A stretch of DNA of 64,000 nucleotides from Microbacterium sp. EST19A (lineage in GTDB: Bacteria > Actinomycetota > Actinomycetes > Actinomycetales > Microbacteriaceae). Within the stretch, counting starts at the first letter, position 1; each line of letters starts with the position of its first letter. Below the pieces are notes generated by a model. It saw nothing but the letters and a program-made list of their open reading frames with translations. It was not told the origin of the DNA and did not search any database. Position numbers and translations under genes: made by a program. Shown piece after piece: positions 33,157 to 41,487 of this stretch. The stretch lies in assembly GCF_019969685.1 (NCBI RefSeq), contig NZ_JAHXYZ010000001.1, positions 1,488,001-1,552,000 of the forward strand, read 5' to 3'.

Positions 33157-34069
33157 GCGCAGGATCATGACCATCGCGGCCATCGGCGCCGCAGGAGCCC
33201 TCGCCCTCTCCGGATGCGCAAGCGACGGAGCAGGCGGCACCATCGAGCTCGGCGGCGGTGGCAGCACCGGCGGCGGAGGGGACAAGGGCACGATCACGCT
33301 CGGGTTCCTCCCGTCGTGGACCGACGGCCTCAGCACCGCGTACCTGCTGCAGGATCAGCTCGAGAAGATCGGCTACGACGTCGAACTGAAGACGCTGACC
33401 GAGGCGGGGCCGCTGTACACGGGGCTCGCGCAGGGCGATGTCGACCTGTTCCCGTCGGCGTGGCCCGAGGTCACGCATGCCGAGTACATGGCGACCTACG
33501 GCGAGTCGATCGAAGACCTCGGCACGTACTACGACAACGCACGGCTGACCATCGCCGTGCCGGAGTACTCCGACCTCGAGACGATCGACGACCTGGCGAA
33601 TGCCGACCTCGACGGCAAGATCTACGGCATCGAGCCCGGTGCCGGCCTCACCGCCCAGACGCAGAAGATGCTGCCGACGTACGGACTCGACAGCCAGTAC
33701 GAGCTCGTGACCTCTTCGACCGCGGCGATGCTCACCGAGCTGAAGTCCGCGACCGAGAAGAAGGAAGACATCGCGGTCACGCTGTGGCGTCCGTTCTGGG
33801 CCAACGACGCCTTCCCCGTGAAGGACCTCGAAGACCCGAAGGGCGCGATGGGCGAGGCCGAGGGCCTGCACTTCCTCGGTACGAAGGGCTTCGCCGAGGA
33901 GTTCCCCGAGGCCGCCGAGCTCATCTCGAAGATCGTGTTGGATGACGAGCAGTACGGCTCGCTGGAGGACCTCGTCGTGAACGAGTACGGCGAGGGCCGC
34001 GAGGCCGAAGCCGTCGACGCCTGGCTCGAGGAGAACGGCGACCAGTTCGACTGGGTCGTCAGCAGCTGA
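33149..34069 (+). CDS. opuAC: Glycine betaine-binding lipoprotein
   Basis: A 306-residue substrate-binding protein. The signal peptide ends in a lipobox ALSGC (Cys about 23), followed by a Gly-rich linker. The OpuAC domain starts with TITLGFLPSWTDGLSTAYLLQDQLEKIG and includes DVDLFPSAWPEVTHAEYM and VTLWRPFWANDAFPVKDLEDP, where the conserved Trp residues form the aromatic box for trimethylammonium ligands. It overlaps the permease gene by 8 nt; AAGGAG precedes the ATG. Last gene of the opuA operon, ending at a large hairpin. Confidence 0.92.
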   Translation: MRKRRIMTIAAIGAAGALALSGCASDGAGGTIELGGGGSTGGGGDKGTITLGFLPSWTDGLSTAYLLQDQLEKIGYDVELKTLTEAGPLYTGLAQGDVDLFPSAWPEVTHAEYMATYGESIEDLGTYYDNARLTIAVPEYSDLETIDDLANADLDGKIYGIEPGAGLTAQTQKMLPTYGLDSQYELVTSSTAAMLTELKSATEKKEDIAVTLWRPFWANDAFPVKDLEDPKGAMGEAEGLHFLGTKGFAEEFPEAAELISKIVLDDEQYGSLEDLVVNEYGEGREAEAVDAWLEENGDQFDWVVSS

Positions 34070-34094
34070 CCCGCGGCATCCGGTCGGGACGGTG

Positions 34095-34184
34095 TTCCGG
34101 TCGCAGTTGACGCCGCCTTCCGATCGTTCGGGCGGCAGGAACTGCGACCGGAACGCGCGCAACCGGCCGCAACTGCGACCGGAA
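34095..34184. repeat. Hairpin repeat family 2 (opuA terminator) with extra half copy
   Basis: TTCCGGTCGCAGTT (34095-34108) pairs with AACTGCGACCGGAA (34140-34153), enclosing GCCGCC (34112-34117) with GGCGGC (34131-34136). A further AACTGCGACCGGAA copy lies at 34171-34184. The element separates convergent genes and likely terminates both. A related CTGCGACCGGAAG word occurs at 36768-36780. Confidence 0.7.
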
Positions 34185-34185
34185 G

Positions 34186-34629
34186 TCAGCCGACCGGGCT
34201 CTGCGCCGCCTCGTCGGGGTGGTTGGGTGTCCAGCCGAGCCACCCGTCGGGCGTCTTCGCGACACTCCATGCGCCGCACGCGAACACCGTGTCGACGGCG
34301 TAGACGTCGATCGTGTCGTCGAGCGCATACGCCGGGGCCGACTGTCGCGGCACCTCGACGCACTGATCAGCGGGAAGCTCCTCATCGCTGACGACGGCGA
34401 CGGTCGCATCGTCCGCCTGCGTCGACTGCGTGACCCGGATCGCCGTGCCGTCTGCCGCGAGCCACGGGGCATCGAGGTCGCCGTCGGACTCGAAGGCGGC
34501 GGCATCCGCGTACTCCGCGGACTTCTGCTTGTAGACCACGGCATCGACGACGCTGCAGCCGGATGCCGCGAGGCCGACGGTCACGAGGAGTCCGGCGGCG
34601 GCGAGCCGAGGGAGGAAGGCATTTCTCAT
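34186..34629 (-). CDS. Putative lipoprotein of unknown function
   Basis: A 147-residue exported protein with signal peptide and lipobox AASGC (Cys about 25). The mature part is acidic, with two cysteines (DQCVEVP and FACGAWS) that could form a disulfide, and a C-terminal AKTPDGWLGWTPNHPDE. I do not recognise a domain. It is convergent with the betaine-binding protein gene and lies downstream of the sensor kinase gene on the same strand, separated by about 56 bp; co-transcription with the two-component system is unclear. Confidence 0.75.
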   Translation of the reverse strand: MRNAFLPRLAAAGLLVTVGLAASGCSVVDAVVYKQKSAEYADAAAFESDGDLDAPWLAADGTAIRVTQSTQADDATVAVVSDEELPADQCVEVPRQSAPAYALDDTIDVYAVDTVFACGAWSVAKTPDGWLGWTPNHPDEAAQSPVG

Positions 34630-34685
34630 GCTTCCACTCTCGCCGCGGACGCGTTCCCCGTCGTCAGCCCGGAGGGTGACGACGC

Positions 34686-35993
34686 CTACATCGCAGGAGG
34701 TGTCTTCGGGCTCCCTTCCCGCACCGGAAGCCGCAGCACCGCCACCAGCCCGCCGCCCCTCCGCGCGGTCAGGCGCAGCTCGCCGCCGTGGCTCGTCGCG
34801 ATGCTCTGCACGATCGCGAGGCCCAGGCCGGTGCCGTCGGGGCCGGCCGAGGTGCGGCTCGCGTCACCGCGATAGAACGGCTCGGTGAGAAGGGCCAGGG
34901 TCTCCGCCCTGATCCGTGCGCCCGTGTTCTCCACCTCGATGACGGCATGGTCGCCCTCGCGTCGGCATCGCACCCACAGCTCCCCGCCGGGAACGTTGTG
35001 ACGGATGCCGTTCTCGAGCAGGTTGCGCACGGCCCGGGCCGCCAGCATCCCGTCGCCGTCGATGGCGACCTCTTCGACGCGGGCGTGCACGGCCACGTCC
35101 TGCCGATCGAGTTCCTCGAGTTCCTCGGCGATGACCTCGTCGAGCGCCACGGGTTCCACGTGCTCGAGGCCGGTGCGCGAGCGGGCGAGGGTGAGGAGAG
35201 CCGTGATCAGTCGCTCGCTCTGCTCCGTCGCCCGCAGCGCCCTCTGCATGTTCGGCTGCAGGTCGTCGGGCACGCTGCCCTGCTCCAGCGGGATCTCCAG
35301 CGCGGTGCGGGTGGTCGTGAGCGGGGTGCGCAGCTCGTGCGAGGCGTTGGCGACGAAGCGGTCCTGGGCGGCGAAGGCCGACTGCAGGCGGTCGAGCATG
35401 CCGTCGATCGTGTCGCCCAGCTCTTTGATCTCGTCGTCAGGGCCGGGCAGGGCGAGGCGGCGCCCGAGGTCGCGCTCGGAGATGTCGCGCGCGGTGGCGG
35501 TGACCTCGCCGATGCGCCCGAGCGATCGTCTCGCGAGCCAGAACGCGATGGCGGCGGCGACGCCGGTGAACGCCACGAGGACCACGACCGACCACAGCAG
35601 CAGACCGCCGCCGACCTCGTCGGCGAGGAAGGTCGACTGCTGCAGCACGGCGCCGCCGACGGCATCCACCGACACCGTCTCCATGGGCGTGGCCAGCTGG
35701 AAGTCGGCGGAATCGGCCACGAAGGCGCAGCCGGTGCTCGCGGTCCCGTACGCGAGGCTGTCGTCGGTGAGGGGTGAGACCTCGGTGAAGTCCGAGCCGT
35801 CGATCGCGCTCGTCCCCTCGGTGAGGCTCGCGACTCCGGAGACCGGCACGCAGCTCGCCGCAGTCACCGAGAGCGCCGAGGCGAAGAGCTGCTGCACGAC
35901 CAGGTACTGCACCGTGAGCAGCGCGGCGCCGACCGCGATGAACGCGCCCGCGATGATGATCACGAGCCGCGTGTGGAAGCTCAGTCGTCTCAT
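34686..35993 (-). CDS. Sensor histidine kinase
   Basis: A 435-residue membrane kinase. TM1 covers residues about 10-32, an extracytoplasmic domain about 33-128 (with cysteines at 48 and 89), TM2 about 130-153, and HAMP about 154-205. The phosphoacceptor His219 is in FVANASHELRTPLTTTR. The ATPase domain has N-box NLLENGIRHNV, G1 NTGARI and G2 DGTGLGLAIV. It overlaps the response-regulator stop by 4 nt. It probably senses an envelope signal and controls the divergent lipoprotein/MFP/ABC operon. Confidence 0.92.
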   Translation of the reverse strand: MRRLSFHTRLVIIIAGAFIAVGAALLTVQYLVVQQLFASALSVTAASCVPVSGVASLTEGTSAIDGSDFTEVSPLTDDSLAYGTASTGCAFVADSADFQLATPMETVSVDAVGGAVLQQSTFLADEVGGGLLLWSVVVLVAFTGVAAAIAFWLARRSLGRIGEVTATARDISERDLGRRLALPGPDDEIKELGDTIDGMLDRLQSAFAAQDRFVANASHELRTPLTTTRTALEIPLEQGSVPDDLQPNMQRALRATEQSERLITALLTLARSRTGLEHVEPVALDEVIAEELEELDRQDVAVHARVEEVAIDGDGMLAARAVRNLLENGIRHNVPGGELWVRCRREGDHAVIEVENTGARIRAETLALLTEPFYRGDASRTSAGPDGTGLGLAIVQSIATSHGGELRLTARRGGGLVAVLRLPVREGSPKTPPAM

Positions 35994-36655
35994 GTCGTCC
36001 CCATCCGATAGCCGTGGCCGGCCGCGGATTGGATCACCGCGGGCTCCCCGAGTTTGCGGCGCAGCGTGTGCACCACGATCTTGACCACGCCGCGCGTGCG
36101 CTCCAGCGGCTCATCCCACACCTCGTCGAGCAGGTCGTCCGCGCTCACGTAGCCGCCCTCCGCCGCGAGCAGGGTCTCGAGCACCCCGAACTCTTTCAGC
36201 GTGAGGCGCATCGGCGTGCCGTTCCGCTCCGCGACGCGTCGCGCCGTGTCGAGTCGGATGCCGGCGAACTCCAGCACCGCCTGCTGCCGACCCGAACCCC
36301 CGCGTCGGCCGAGAGCACGGATGCGCGCGAGCAGCTCGACGTACGCGAACGGCTTGGCGAGGTAGTCGTCGGCGCCGAGGTCGAGCCCCGCCACCCGGTC
36401 GCCGAGCGTGCCGGCCGCCGTGAGCATGAGGATGCGGGCCGGATACTCCTGCGCGACGAGCGTGCGGCAGACCGCATCGCCGCTGAGCACCGGCAGGTCG
36501 CGGTCGAGCACGATCACGTCGACGTCGGCCGATGCGGCCGCGGTGAGCGCGCTCGATCCGTCGCGCGCGACATCCACGAGATATCCCTCTCGACGCAGGC
36601 CGTCGGCCAGCGTGTCGGCCAGATCAGCCTCGTCCTCGACCAGCAGCAGACGCAT
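35990..36655 (-). CDS. OmpR-family response regulator
   Basis: A 221-residue regulator. The receiver domain (1-115) has phosphoacceptor Asp51 (VIVLDRDLP) and conserved Lys101 (DYLAKPF). The C-terminal winged helix (about 125-221) contains LTLKEFGVLETLLAAEGGYVSADDLLDEVWDEP and VHTLRRKLGEP. ATG 36655 has AGGAGG just upstream; the frame extends further but without receiver homology. Direct repeats GGTTAG in the divergent gap are likely binding sites. Confidence 0.92.
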   Translation of the reverse strand: MRLLLVEDEADLADTLADGLRREGYLVDVARDGSSALTAAASADVDVIVLDRDLPVLSGDAVCRTLVAQEYPARILMLTAAGTLGDRVAGLDLGADDYLAKPFAYVELLARIRALGRRGGSGRQQAVLEFAGIRLDTARRVAERNGTPMRLTLKEFGVLETLLAAEGGYVSADDLLDEVWDEPLERTRGVVKIVVHTLRRKLGEPAVIQSAAGHGYRMGTT

Positions 36656-36688
36656 GGCACCTCCTGCATCCGAGGATGCGCGGTCCGA

Positions 36689-36705
36689 GGTTAGTTTCCG
36701 GTTAG
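36689..36705. promoter_or_regulatory. OmpR-type direct repeat
   Basis: GGTTAG occurs at 36689-36694 and again at 36700-36705, exactly 11 bp apart, the spacing expected for tandem binding of an OmpR/PhoB-type regulator. It lies between the response-regulator gene and the divergent lipoprotein/ABC operon. Confidence 0.6.
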
Positions 36706-36792
36706 GCGCCGTCATACCGACAGCAAACCACCGCCTCCATAGAACTGACTGCAGAGTCGCGGACGACCTGCGACCGGAAGAAAGGGAATGTC

Positions 36793-37560
36793 ATGTTCGA
36801 TGTGAAGATCCGCCGTTCCGTGGCGGTGATCCCGGCGATCCTGGCCGTGGTCGCGCTCGCCGCCTGCTCCGCGCCGTCCGCGGACGACAAAGCGAAGGAC
36901 GGCGGGAACGATGCCGCCGCGACGCGTTTCGTGACCTGCCTCACGGGTGAGGGGCAGACCGCGAAGATCGTCGAGGGCGGGCAGGTGGGCCTGCTCATGC
37001 CGGATGCTCCCGGCGAAGGTCAGACGGGCACGATGAGCGCCGACGCCGGGTCGCTCGACGGCGCCGGTGACGGCGAGTCGCTGCCGATGATGATGGTCTT
37101 CTCCGACGAGGACGGCACCTGGCTCGCATCGACCGAGGCAGCCGGCTACCCCGAGGAGGGCGGCCAGCGCGCCGCCTGGGAGAAGTGCGAGGAGGAGGTC
37201 CCCGAGTTCGAGCAGCCGGAGCCCGACATCTCGGCGGCCGATGGTTCGGAGACGAAGATGCTCTCGGCGGAGGAGATGATCGAGACGGCCCTGGCCTTCG
37301 CCTCCTGCGCGCGGGAGAACGGCTTCACCGACTTCGGCGACCCCGACGCCGACGGCATGCTCGAGCTGCCCGTGGGTATCACCGAAGACGAGGCGCGCAC
37401 GCTGTTCGAGGCGTGCAAGGACACCGTCGGCGACATGCCGCCGATGTTCACCCCCGACAGCGTGGAAGCGGTCGACTTCGACTTCTACGCCGTGCTCGGC
37501 GAGTACTTCGAGGGCGGCATGATGGCGGCGACCACGATCCCTTCCGGGGGCGACGAATGA
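36793..37560 (+). CDS. Putative lipoprotein linked to MacB-like transporter
   Basis: A 255-residue exported protein with signal peptide and lipobox ALAAC (Cys about 25). The mature part is acidic and has paired motifs FVTCLTGEG, WEKCEEEVPEFEQP, ASCARENGFTDFGDPDADG and EACKDTVG, with cysteines likely in disulfides. This repeated C-x-R-E-N-G-x-x-x-F-x-D-P pattern occurs in actinobacterial lipoproteins next to RND-like ABC exporters. It is first in a four-gene operon (ATGA overlap with the next) and may be a peptide-substrate or sensor component. Confidence 0.82.
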   Translation: MFDVKIRRSVAVIPAILAVVALAACSAPSADDKAKDGGNDAAATRFVTCLTGEGQTAKIVEGGQVGLLMPDAPGEGQTGTMSADAGSLDGAGDGESLPMMMVFSDEDGTWLASTEAAGYPEEGGQRAAWEKCEEEVPEFEQPEPDISAADGSETKMLSAEEMIETALAFASCARENGFTDFGDPDADGMLELPVGITEDEARTLFEACKDTVGDMPPMFTPDSVEAVDFDFYAVLGEYFEGGMMAATTIPSGGDE

Positions 37561-38612
37561 GCCGCCGGGCGGCGCGGGTCCTCGTGCCGGTCGGTGTGCT
37601 GCTCGTCGCGGCGGCGGTGACGCTGGCCGTGCTGCAGCCGTGGAGCTCGGTCGCCGAAGCGCCCGACGACAGCAAGAAGCCCGTCACCGCCGAGGCGGAA
37701 CTCACGACGCTCACCTCGGACCTGCGCATCAACGGCAGCCTCAGCTACGGGGCGTCCATCGCCCTCCCCGGGCGCGGCGGGACGATCACGCGCCTGCCGG
37801 CCGCCGGGGACCTCATCGGTGTGGGGCAGGCCATCTACGAGGTCGACGGCAAGCCCGTGATCGCGATGCGCGGCGACCGGCCGTTCTGGCGCGACCTGGG
37901 CATCGGGGTCGAGAACGGCCCCGATGTGCGGCAGCTGGAACAGGCGCTCGCCGATCTCGGCTTCGGCAAGGACATGACGATCGACGACGAGTTCACCGCG
38001 GTCACCGAGGCCAACGTCAAGGCATGGCAGAAGGCTCTCGGCGTGACGAAGGACGGCGTCGTGAAACTGGGCGACGTCGTCGCCATCACCGCGGCATCCG
38101 TGCGCGTCGAATCGGTCAAGGCGCAGCTGGGCGACTCCGCCGGCGCGAGCCCGCTGACCTACACGAGCACCGCCCTGCGGGTGGTCGCGAAGCTCACGGA
38201 CGGGCAGGCGCGCGAGATCCTTCCGGGCACCGCCGTCACCGTCGTCCTCCCCGACGGCACGGCGGTGCCGGCCACGGTCACCGCCGTCGATCCCGGCGGT
38301 CAGCCCACGGAGAAGGAGGGCGAGACCACCCCTCCCACCGCGAACATCGAGTTCGCCGACCCCGCGGTCGCCGAGGGCATCGGGCTGCGCGCGGTGAAGG
38401 TCGTCTTCGCGACCTCGGAGGTGAAGGACGCCCTCGTGGTGCCCGTCACCGCTCTCGTCGCCACGACCGACGGCGGCTATGCGGTCGACGTGCTGCGCAA
38501 GGGCGGCAAGGTCGAGCGCGTCGCGGTCGAGGTCGGCCTCATCGCCGACACCCGGGTGCAGATCGTCGGCGGGAAGCTCGCCGCGGGCGACGCCGTGGTG
38601 GTGGCCCAGTGA
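37557..38612 (+). CDS. Membrane-fusion protein with peptidoglycan-binding domain
   Basis: A 351-residue protein with an N-terminal membrane anchor (residues 7-28). The central VENGPDVRQLEQALADLGFG through VKAWQKALGVTKDGVV is a PG_binding_1 domain inserted in the HlyD/MacA-type fold. The C-terminal strands (LVVPVTALVATTDGGYAVDVLRKGGKVERVAVEVGL) form the adaptor beta-barrel. It likely links the MacB-like ABC pair encoded next to the cell wall. It overlaps the genes on both sides by 4 nt. Confidence 0.87.
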   Translation: MSRRAARVLVPVGVLLVAAAVTLAVLQPWSSVAEAPDDSKKPVTAEAELTTLTSDLRINGSLSYGASIALPGRGGTITRLPAAGDLIGVGQAIYEVDGKPVIAMRGDRPFWRDLGIGVENGPDVRQLEQALADLGFGKDMTIDDEFTAVTEANVKAWQKALGVTKDGVVKLGDVVAITAASVRVESVKAQLGDSAGASPLTYTSTALRVVAKLTDGQAREILPGTAVTVVLPDGTAVPATVTAVDPGGQPTEKEGETTPPTANIEFADPAVAEGIGLRAVKVVFATSEVKDALVVPVTALVATTDGGYAVDVLRKGGKVERVAVEVGLIADTRVQIVGGKLAAGDAVVVAQ

Positions 38613-39319
38613 ACCCCGGAACCGTGGTCGAGCTCGTCGACGTGGTGAAGGAGTATCCCGGCAGTCCGCCGCTGCGGGTGCTGCACGGCATGAGTCTCGC
38701 GATCGAGAGCGGCGAGCTCGTGGCGGTCGTCGGAGCATCCGGGTCGGGCAAGAGCACCATGCTCTCGATCATGGGGACCCTCGACGATCCGACGAGCGGC
38801 ACGGTGCTCATCGACGGGACGGATGCCGCGCTCCTCGCCGAACGCGAACGCGCGGCTCTCCGCGCTCGCCGCATCGGGTTCGTGTTCCAGCAGTTCTTCC
38901 TGCTGCCGGCGCTCAGCGCGGTCGAGAACGTCGCGCTCGGGCTGCTGTACTCGGGAGTTCCGGCTGCCGAGCGCGCCGTGCGTGCGGCGGCCGCGCTGGA
39001 GCGCGTCGGCCTCGGCCCTCGGATGAAGCATCGGCCGGGGCAGCTCTCGGGTGGAGAGCAGCAGCGCGTCGCGATCGCGCGGGCGATCGTCGGCGAGCCG
39101 TCGGTGCTGTTCGCCGACGAGCCGACCGGGGCGCTCGATTCGACGACCGGGGAGCGGATCCTCGAACTGCTCACCTCGATCGCCGGATCGGGGACAGCCG
39201 TGGTGATCATCACCCACGATGCGAGCATCGCGGCCCGCACGGAGCGGCAGGTCAGCATCCATGACGGCCGCATCGTGAGCGACACGGGCGCGCGCGAGCG
39301 GGAAGAGGTGGCGGCATGA
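38609..39319 (+). CDS. ABC transporter ATPase (MacB/LolD-like)
   Basis: A 236-residue ATPase starting at GTG 38609 (GTGA overlap). Walker A is GASGSGKST, the characteristic MacB/LolD stretch is RARRIGFVFQQFFLLPALSAVENVALGLLY, signature LSGGEQQRVAIARA, Walker B VLFADEPTGALDS and H-loop ITHDASIA. It works with the following FtsX-like permease in mechanotransmission-type export of peptides, lipids or antibiotics. Confidence 0.92.
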   Translation: MNPGTVVELVDVVKEYPGSPPLRVLHGMSLAIESGELVAVVGASGSGKSTMLSIMGTLDDPTSGTVLIDGTDAALLAERERAALRARRIGFVFQQFFLLPALSAVENVALGLLYSGVPAAERAVRAAAALERVGLGPRMKHRPGQLSGGEQQRVAIARAIVGEPSVLFADEPTGALDSTTGERILELLTSIAGSGTAVVIITHDASIAARTERQVSIHDGRIVSDTGAREREEVAA

Positions 39320-40524
39320 GGCGCCGAGGAGAGCGGATGCCGCGGCTCAGTGTCGCCGACAGCATCCGCACCGCACTCATCGGGCCACGCAGTCGCAAGA
39401 TGCGCACGGCGCTCTCGGCGCTGGGGGTCGCGGTCGGCATCGCGGCGCTCACCGCCATCACCGGCATCGCCGCCTCGAACCAGGCTGAACTGCTGGCGAA
39501 GCTCGACGCGCTCGGCGCCAACATGGTCGTGGTGCAGCCCGGCTACGGCCCCGACAACAAACCGGTCGCGCTGCCCGAGACGGCGGCGGAGATGATCGGC
39601 CGCGTCGCCGGCGTCGAGCAGTTCGGGGTGCTCGAGAAGGTGCCCGACGACACCGGGGTGTACCGCAACGACCTCATGCCGAAGAGCCAGGGCAACGGAC
39701 TGACCGCGTACGCGGCGACCCCGGACTTCCTGGCCTCGGTCGAGGGCTCGGTCGACAAGGGTCGCTGGTTCGACGAGACCGATCGCTCGCTGCCGGTGAC
39801 CGTGCTCGGATCGGCGGCCGCCGCGCGGATGGGCATCACGGAGCCGGGCGTGCGGGTGTGGATCGGAGAGCAGTGGTACACCGTGATCGGCATCCTCGAT
39901 TCGGCCGGGCTCGCCGAATCGATCGACGCGAGTGCGTTCCTCGGCGACCGCTGGGCGGCGGAGCACGTGTCGGCGGAAGGCGACGACACCATCGCCGCGA
40001 TCTACGTGCGCATGGCCGACGGCGGCATCGGTGAGAAGGTGCGCGATGCGATCGCCCGGGCCGCCAACCCCAGCTCTCCGTATGTGCAGGTGACCGGACT
40101 CGGCGATCTCGCCGGAGCCAGGGAGACCGCAGACGACTCGCTGTCCGGCCTCGCGGTCGGACTCGCGGCGATCGCGCTGCTGGTCGGAGGGATCGGCATC
40201 GCCAACACGATGGTCGTCGCGGTGCTGGAGCGTCGTGGCGAGATCGGACTCCGGCGGGCGCTGGGTGCGAGATCGGGGCAGATCGCGGGGCAGTTCGTGG
40301 CCGAGGCGATCGTGCTCGGCGGCCTGGGCGGCATCGCCGGGGTGCTGTGCGGGGCGCTCGGCGTCGTCCTGTACGCCGCGATCCAGGGACAGGCGGCGAC
40401 GATACCCGTGGTCGTGCTGGTCGGGGGGCCGCTCGTGGCCCTCGTGGTCGGCGTGATCGCGGGGCTGTATCCCGCGGTCAGCGCCGCACGGCTGTCGCCG
40501 ACGACCGCCCTCCGCACGGTGTGA
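39316..40524 (+). CDS. MacB-like ABC permease (FtsX domain)
   Basis: A 402-residue permease with one N-terminal TM helix (residues about 30-52), a large extracytoplasmic domain (about 55-280) and three C-terminal TM helices. VGGIGIANTMVVAVLERRGEIGLRRALGAR is the FtsX signature, and the C terminus is YPAVSAARLSPTTALRTV. It overlaps the ATPase gene by 4 nt. Together with the membrane-fusion protein and lipoprotein it forms a complete exporter under the divergent two-component system. Confidence 0.92.
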   Translation: MRRRGERMPRLSVADSIRTALIGPRSRKMRTALSALGVAVGIAALTAITGIAASNQAELLAKLDALGANMVVVQPGYGPDNKPVALPETAAEMIGRVAGVEQFGVLEKVPDDTGVYRNDLMPKSQGNGLTAYAATPDFLASVEGSVDKGRWFDETDRSLPVTVLGSAAAARMGITEPGVRVWIGEQWYTVIGILDSAGLAESIDASAFLGDRWAAEHVSAEGDDTIAAIYVRMADGGIGEKVRDAIARAANPSSPYVQVTGLGDLAGARETADDSLSGLAVGLAAIALLVGGIGIANTMVVAVLERRGEIGLRRALGARSGQIAGQFVAEAIVLGGLGGIAGVLCGALGVVLYAAIQGQAATIPVVVLVGGPLVALVVGVIAGLYPAVSAARLSPTTALRTV

Positions 40525-40534
40525 GGGGGGCGTC

Positions 40535-40605
40535 GCGTCGGGAGGGGCACCGCGTCGGGAGGAGATCTCGGGGTCGGGAGGAACTACCGGGGTCGGAGGC
40601 TCCTC
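40535..40605. repeat. Degenerate GTCGGGAGG tandem repeat
   Basis: Four imperfect units of about 17-20 bp share GTCGGGAGG or GTCGGAGG, in the gap after the MacB-like permease gene. The last unit runs into GGAGGCTCCTCC, a perfect palindrome. The rest of the gap to 40719 holds nothing I can assign. Confidence 0.5.
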
Positions 40606-40719
40606 CCAACGCCGAGAAGTCATCCCCAGCCCGCGGCATCATCGCATGCGCCGAGCGCAGCGAAACGCCCCGGCCGGGGTGTGAACCCCGGACGGAGCGT
40701 CCCGTCCCGCTCGAAGAGA

Positions 40720-41487
40720 TCAACTGACCTTCTTCCGGTAGGAGATGATCGCGAACACGTAGGCGACCACGAGGATGCCGACGCACCAGGCGAGAGCGAC
40801 CCAGATGTCGTTGCCGACGGGCTTCTCGGCGAACAGCGCCTGGATGGTGTTGACGATCGAGGTGACCGGCTGGTTGTCGGCGAACCACTGCACCGGACCG
40901 GGCATCGTGTCGGTGGGCACGAAGGCCGAGCTGATGAACGGCAGGAAGATCAGCGGGTACGAGAAGGCGCTCGCGCCGTCGACCGTCTTGGCGTTCAGAC
41001 CGGCGATGATGGCCAGCCAGGTGAGGGCCAGCGTGAACAGCATCAGGATGCCGATCACGGCGAGCCATGCCCCGACACTTGCCCCGGTGCGGAAGCCCAT
41101 CAGGAATCCGACGCCGAAGATGATCGCGAGGGTGATCGCGTTCGCGGTGAGGGAGGTCAGCACGTGAGCCCACAGCACGCTCGATCGGGCGATCGGCATG
41201 GAGTGGAACCGCTCGAAGATGCCGCTCTGCATGTCGGTGAACAGCCGGAACGCCGTGTAGGCGATGCCGGATGCGATGGCGATGAGCAGGATGCCGGGAA
41301 GCAGGTAGTTCACGTAGTTCTCGGCGCCGGTGCTCTGACGGAGTGCGCCGCCGAAGACGTACACGAACAGCAGCATCAGGGCGATCGGGGTGACCGCGGT
41401 CGTGATGATCGTGTCGGGACTGCGGAAGATGTGCCGCATGGAGCGGCCGGTGAGCGTCGCCGTGTCGGCGGCGAAGTGCGTGGTCAT
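40720..41487 (-). CDS. ABC-2 type export permease (DrrB-like)
   Basis: A 255-residue permease with six hydrophobic segments. N-terminal LTGRSMRHIFRSPDTIITTAVTPIALMLLFVYVFGG and the ERFHSMPIARSSVLWAHV loop are typical of DrrB/daunorubicin-resistance permeases. ATG 41487 overlaps the ATPase stop by 4 nt. Last gene of an operon of PadR regulator, DUF1048 protein, ATPase and permease, a common actinobacterial drug-export unit. Confidence 0.92.
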   Translation of the reverse strand: MTTHFAADTATLTGRSMRHIFRSPDTIITTAVTPIALMLLFVYVFGGALRQSTGAENYVNYLLPGILLIAIASGIAYTAFRLFTDMQSGIFERFHSMPIARSSVLWAHVLTSLTANAITLAIIFGVGFLMGFRTGASVGAWLAVIGILMLFTLALTWLAIIAGLNAKTVDGASAFSYPLIFLPFISSAFVPTDTMPGPVQWFADNQPVTSIVNTIQALFAEKPVGNDIWVALAWCVGILVVAYVFAIISYRKKVS

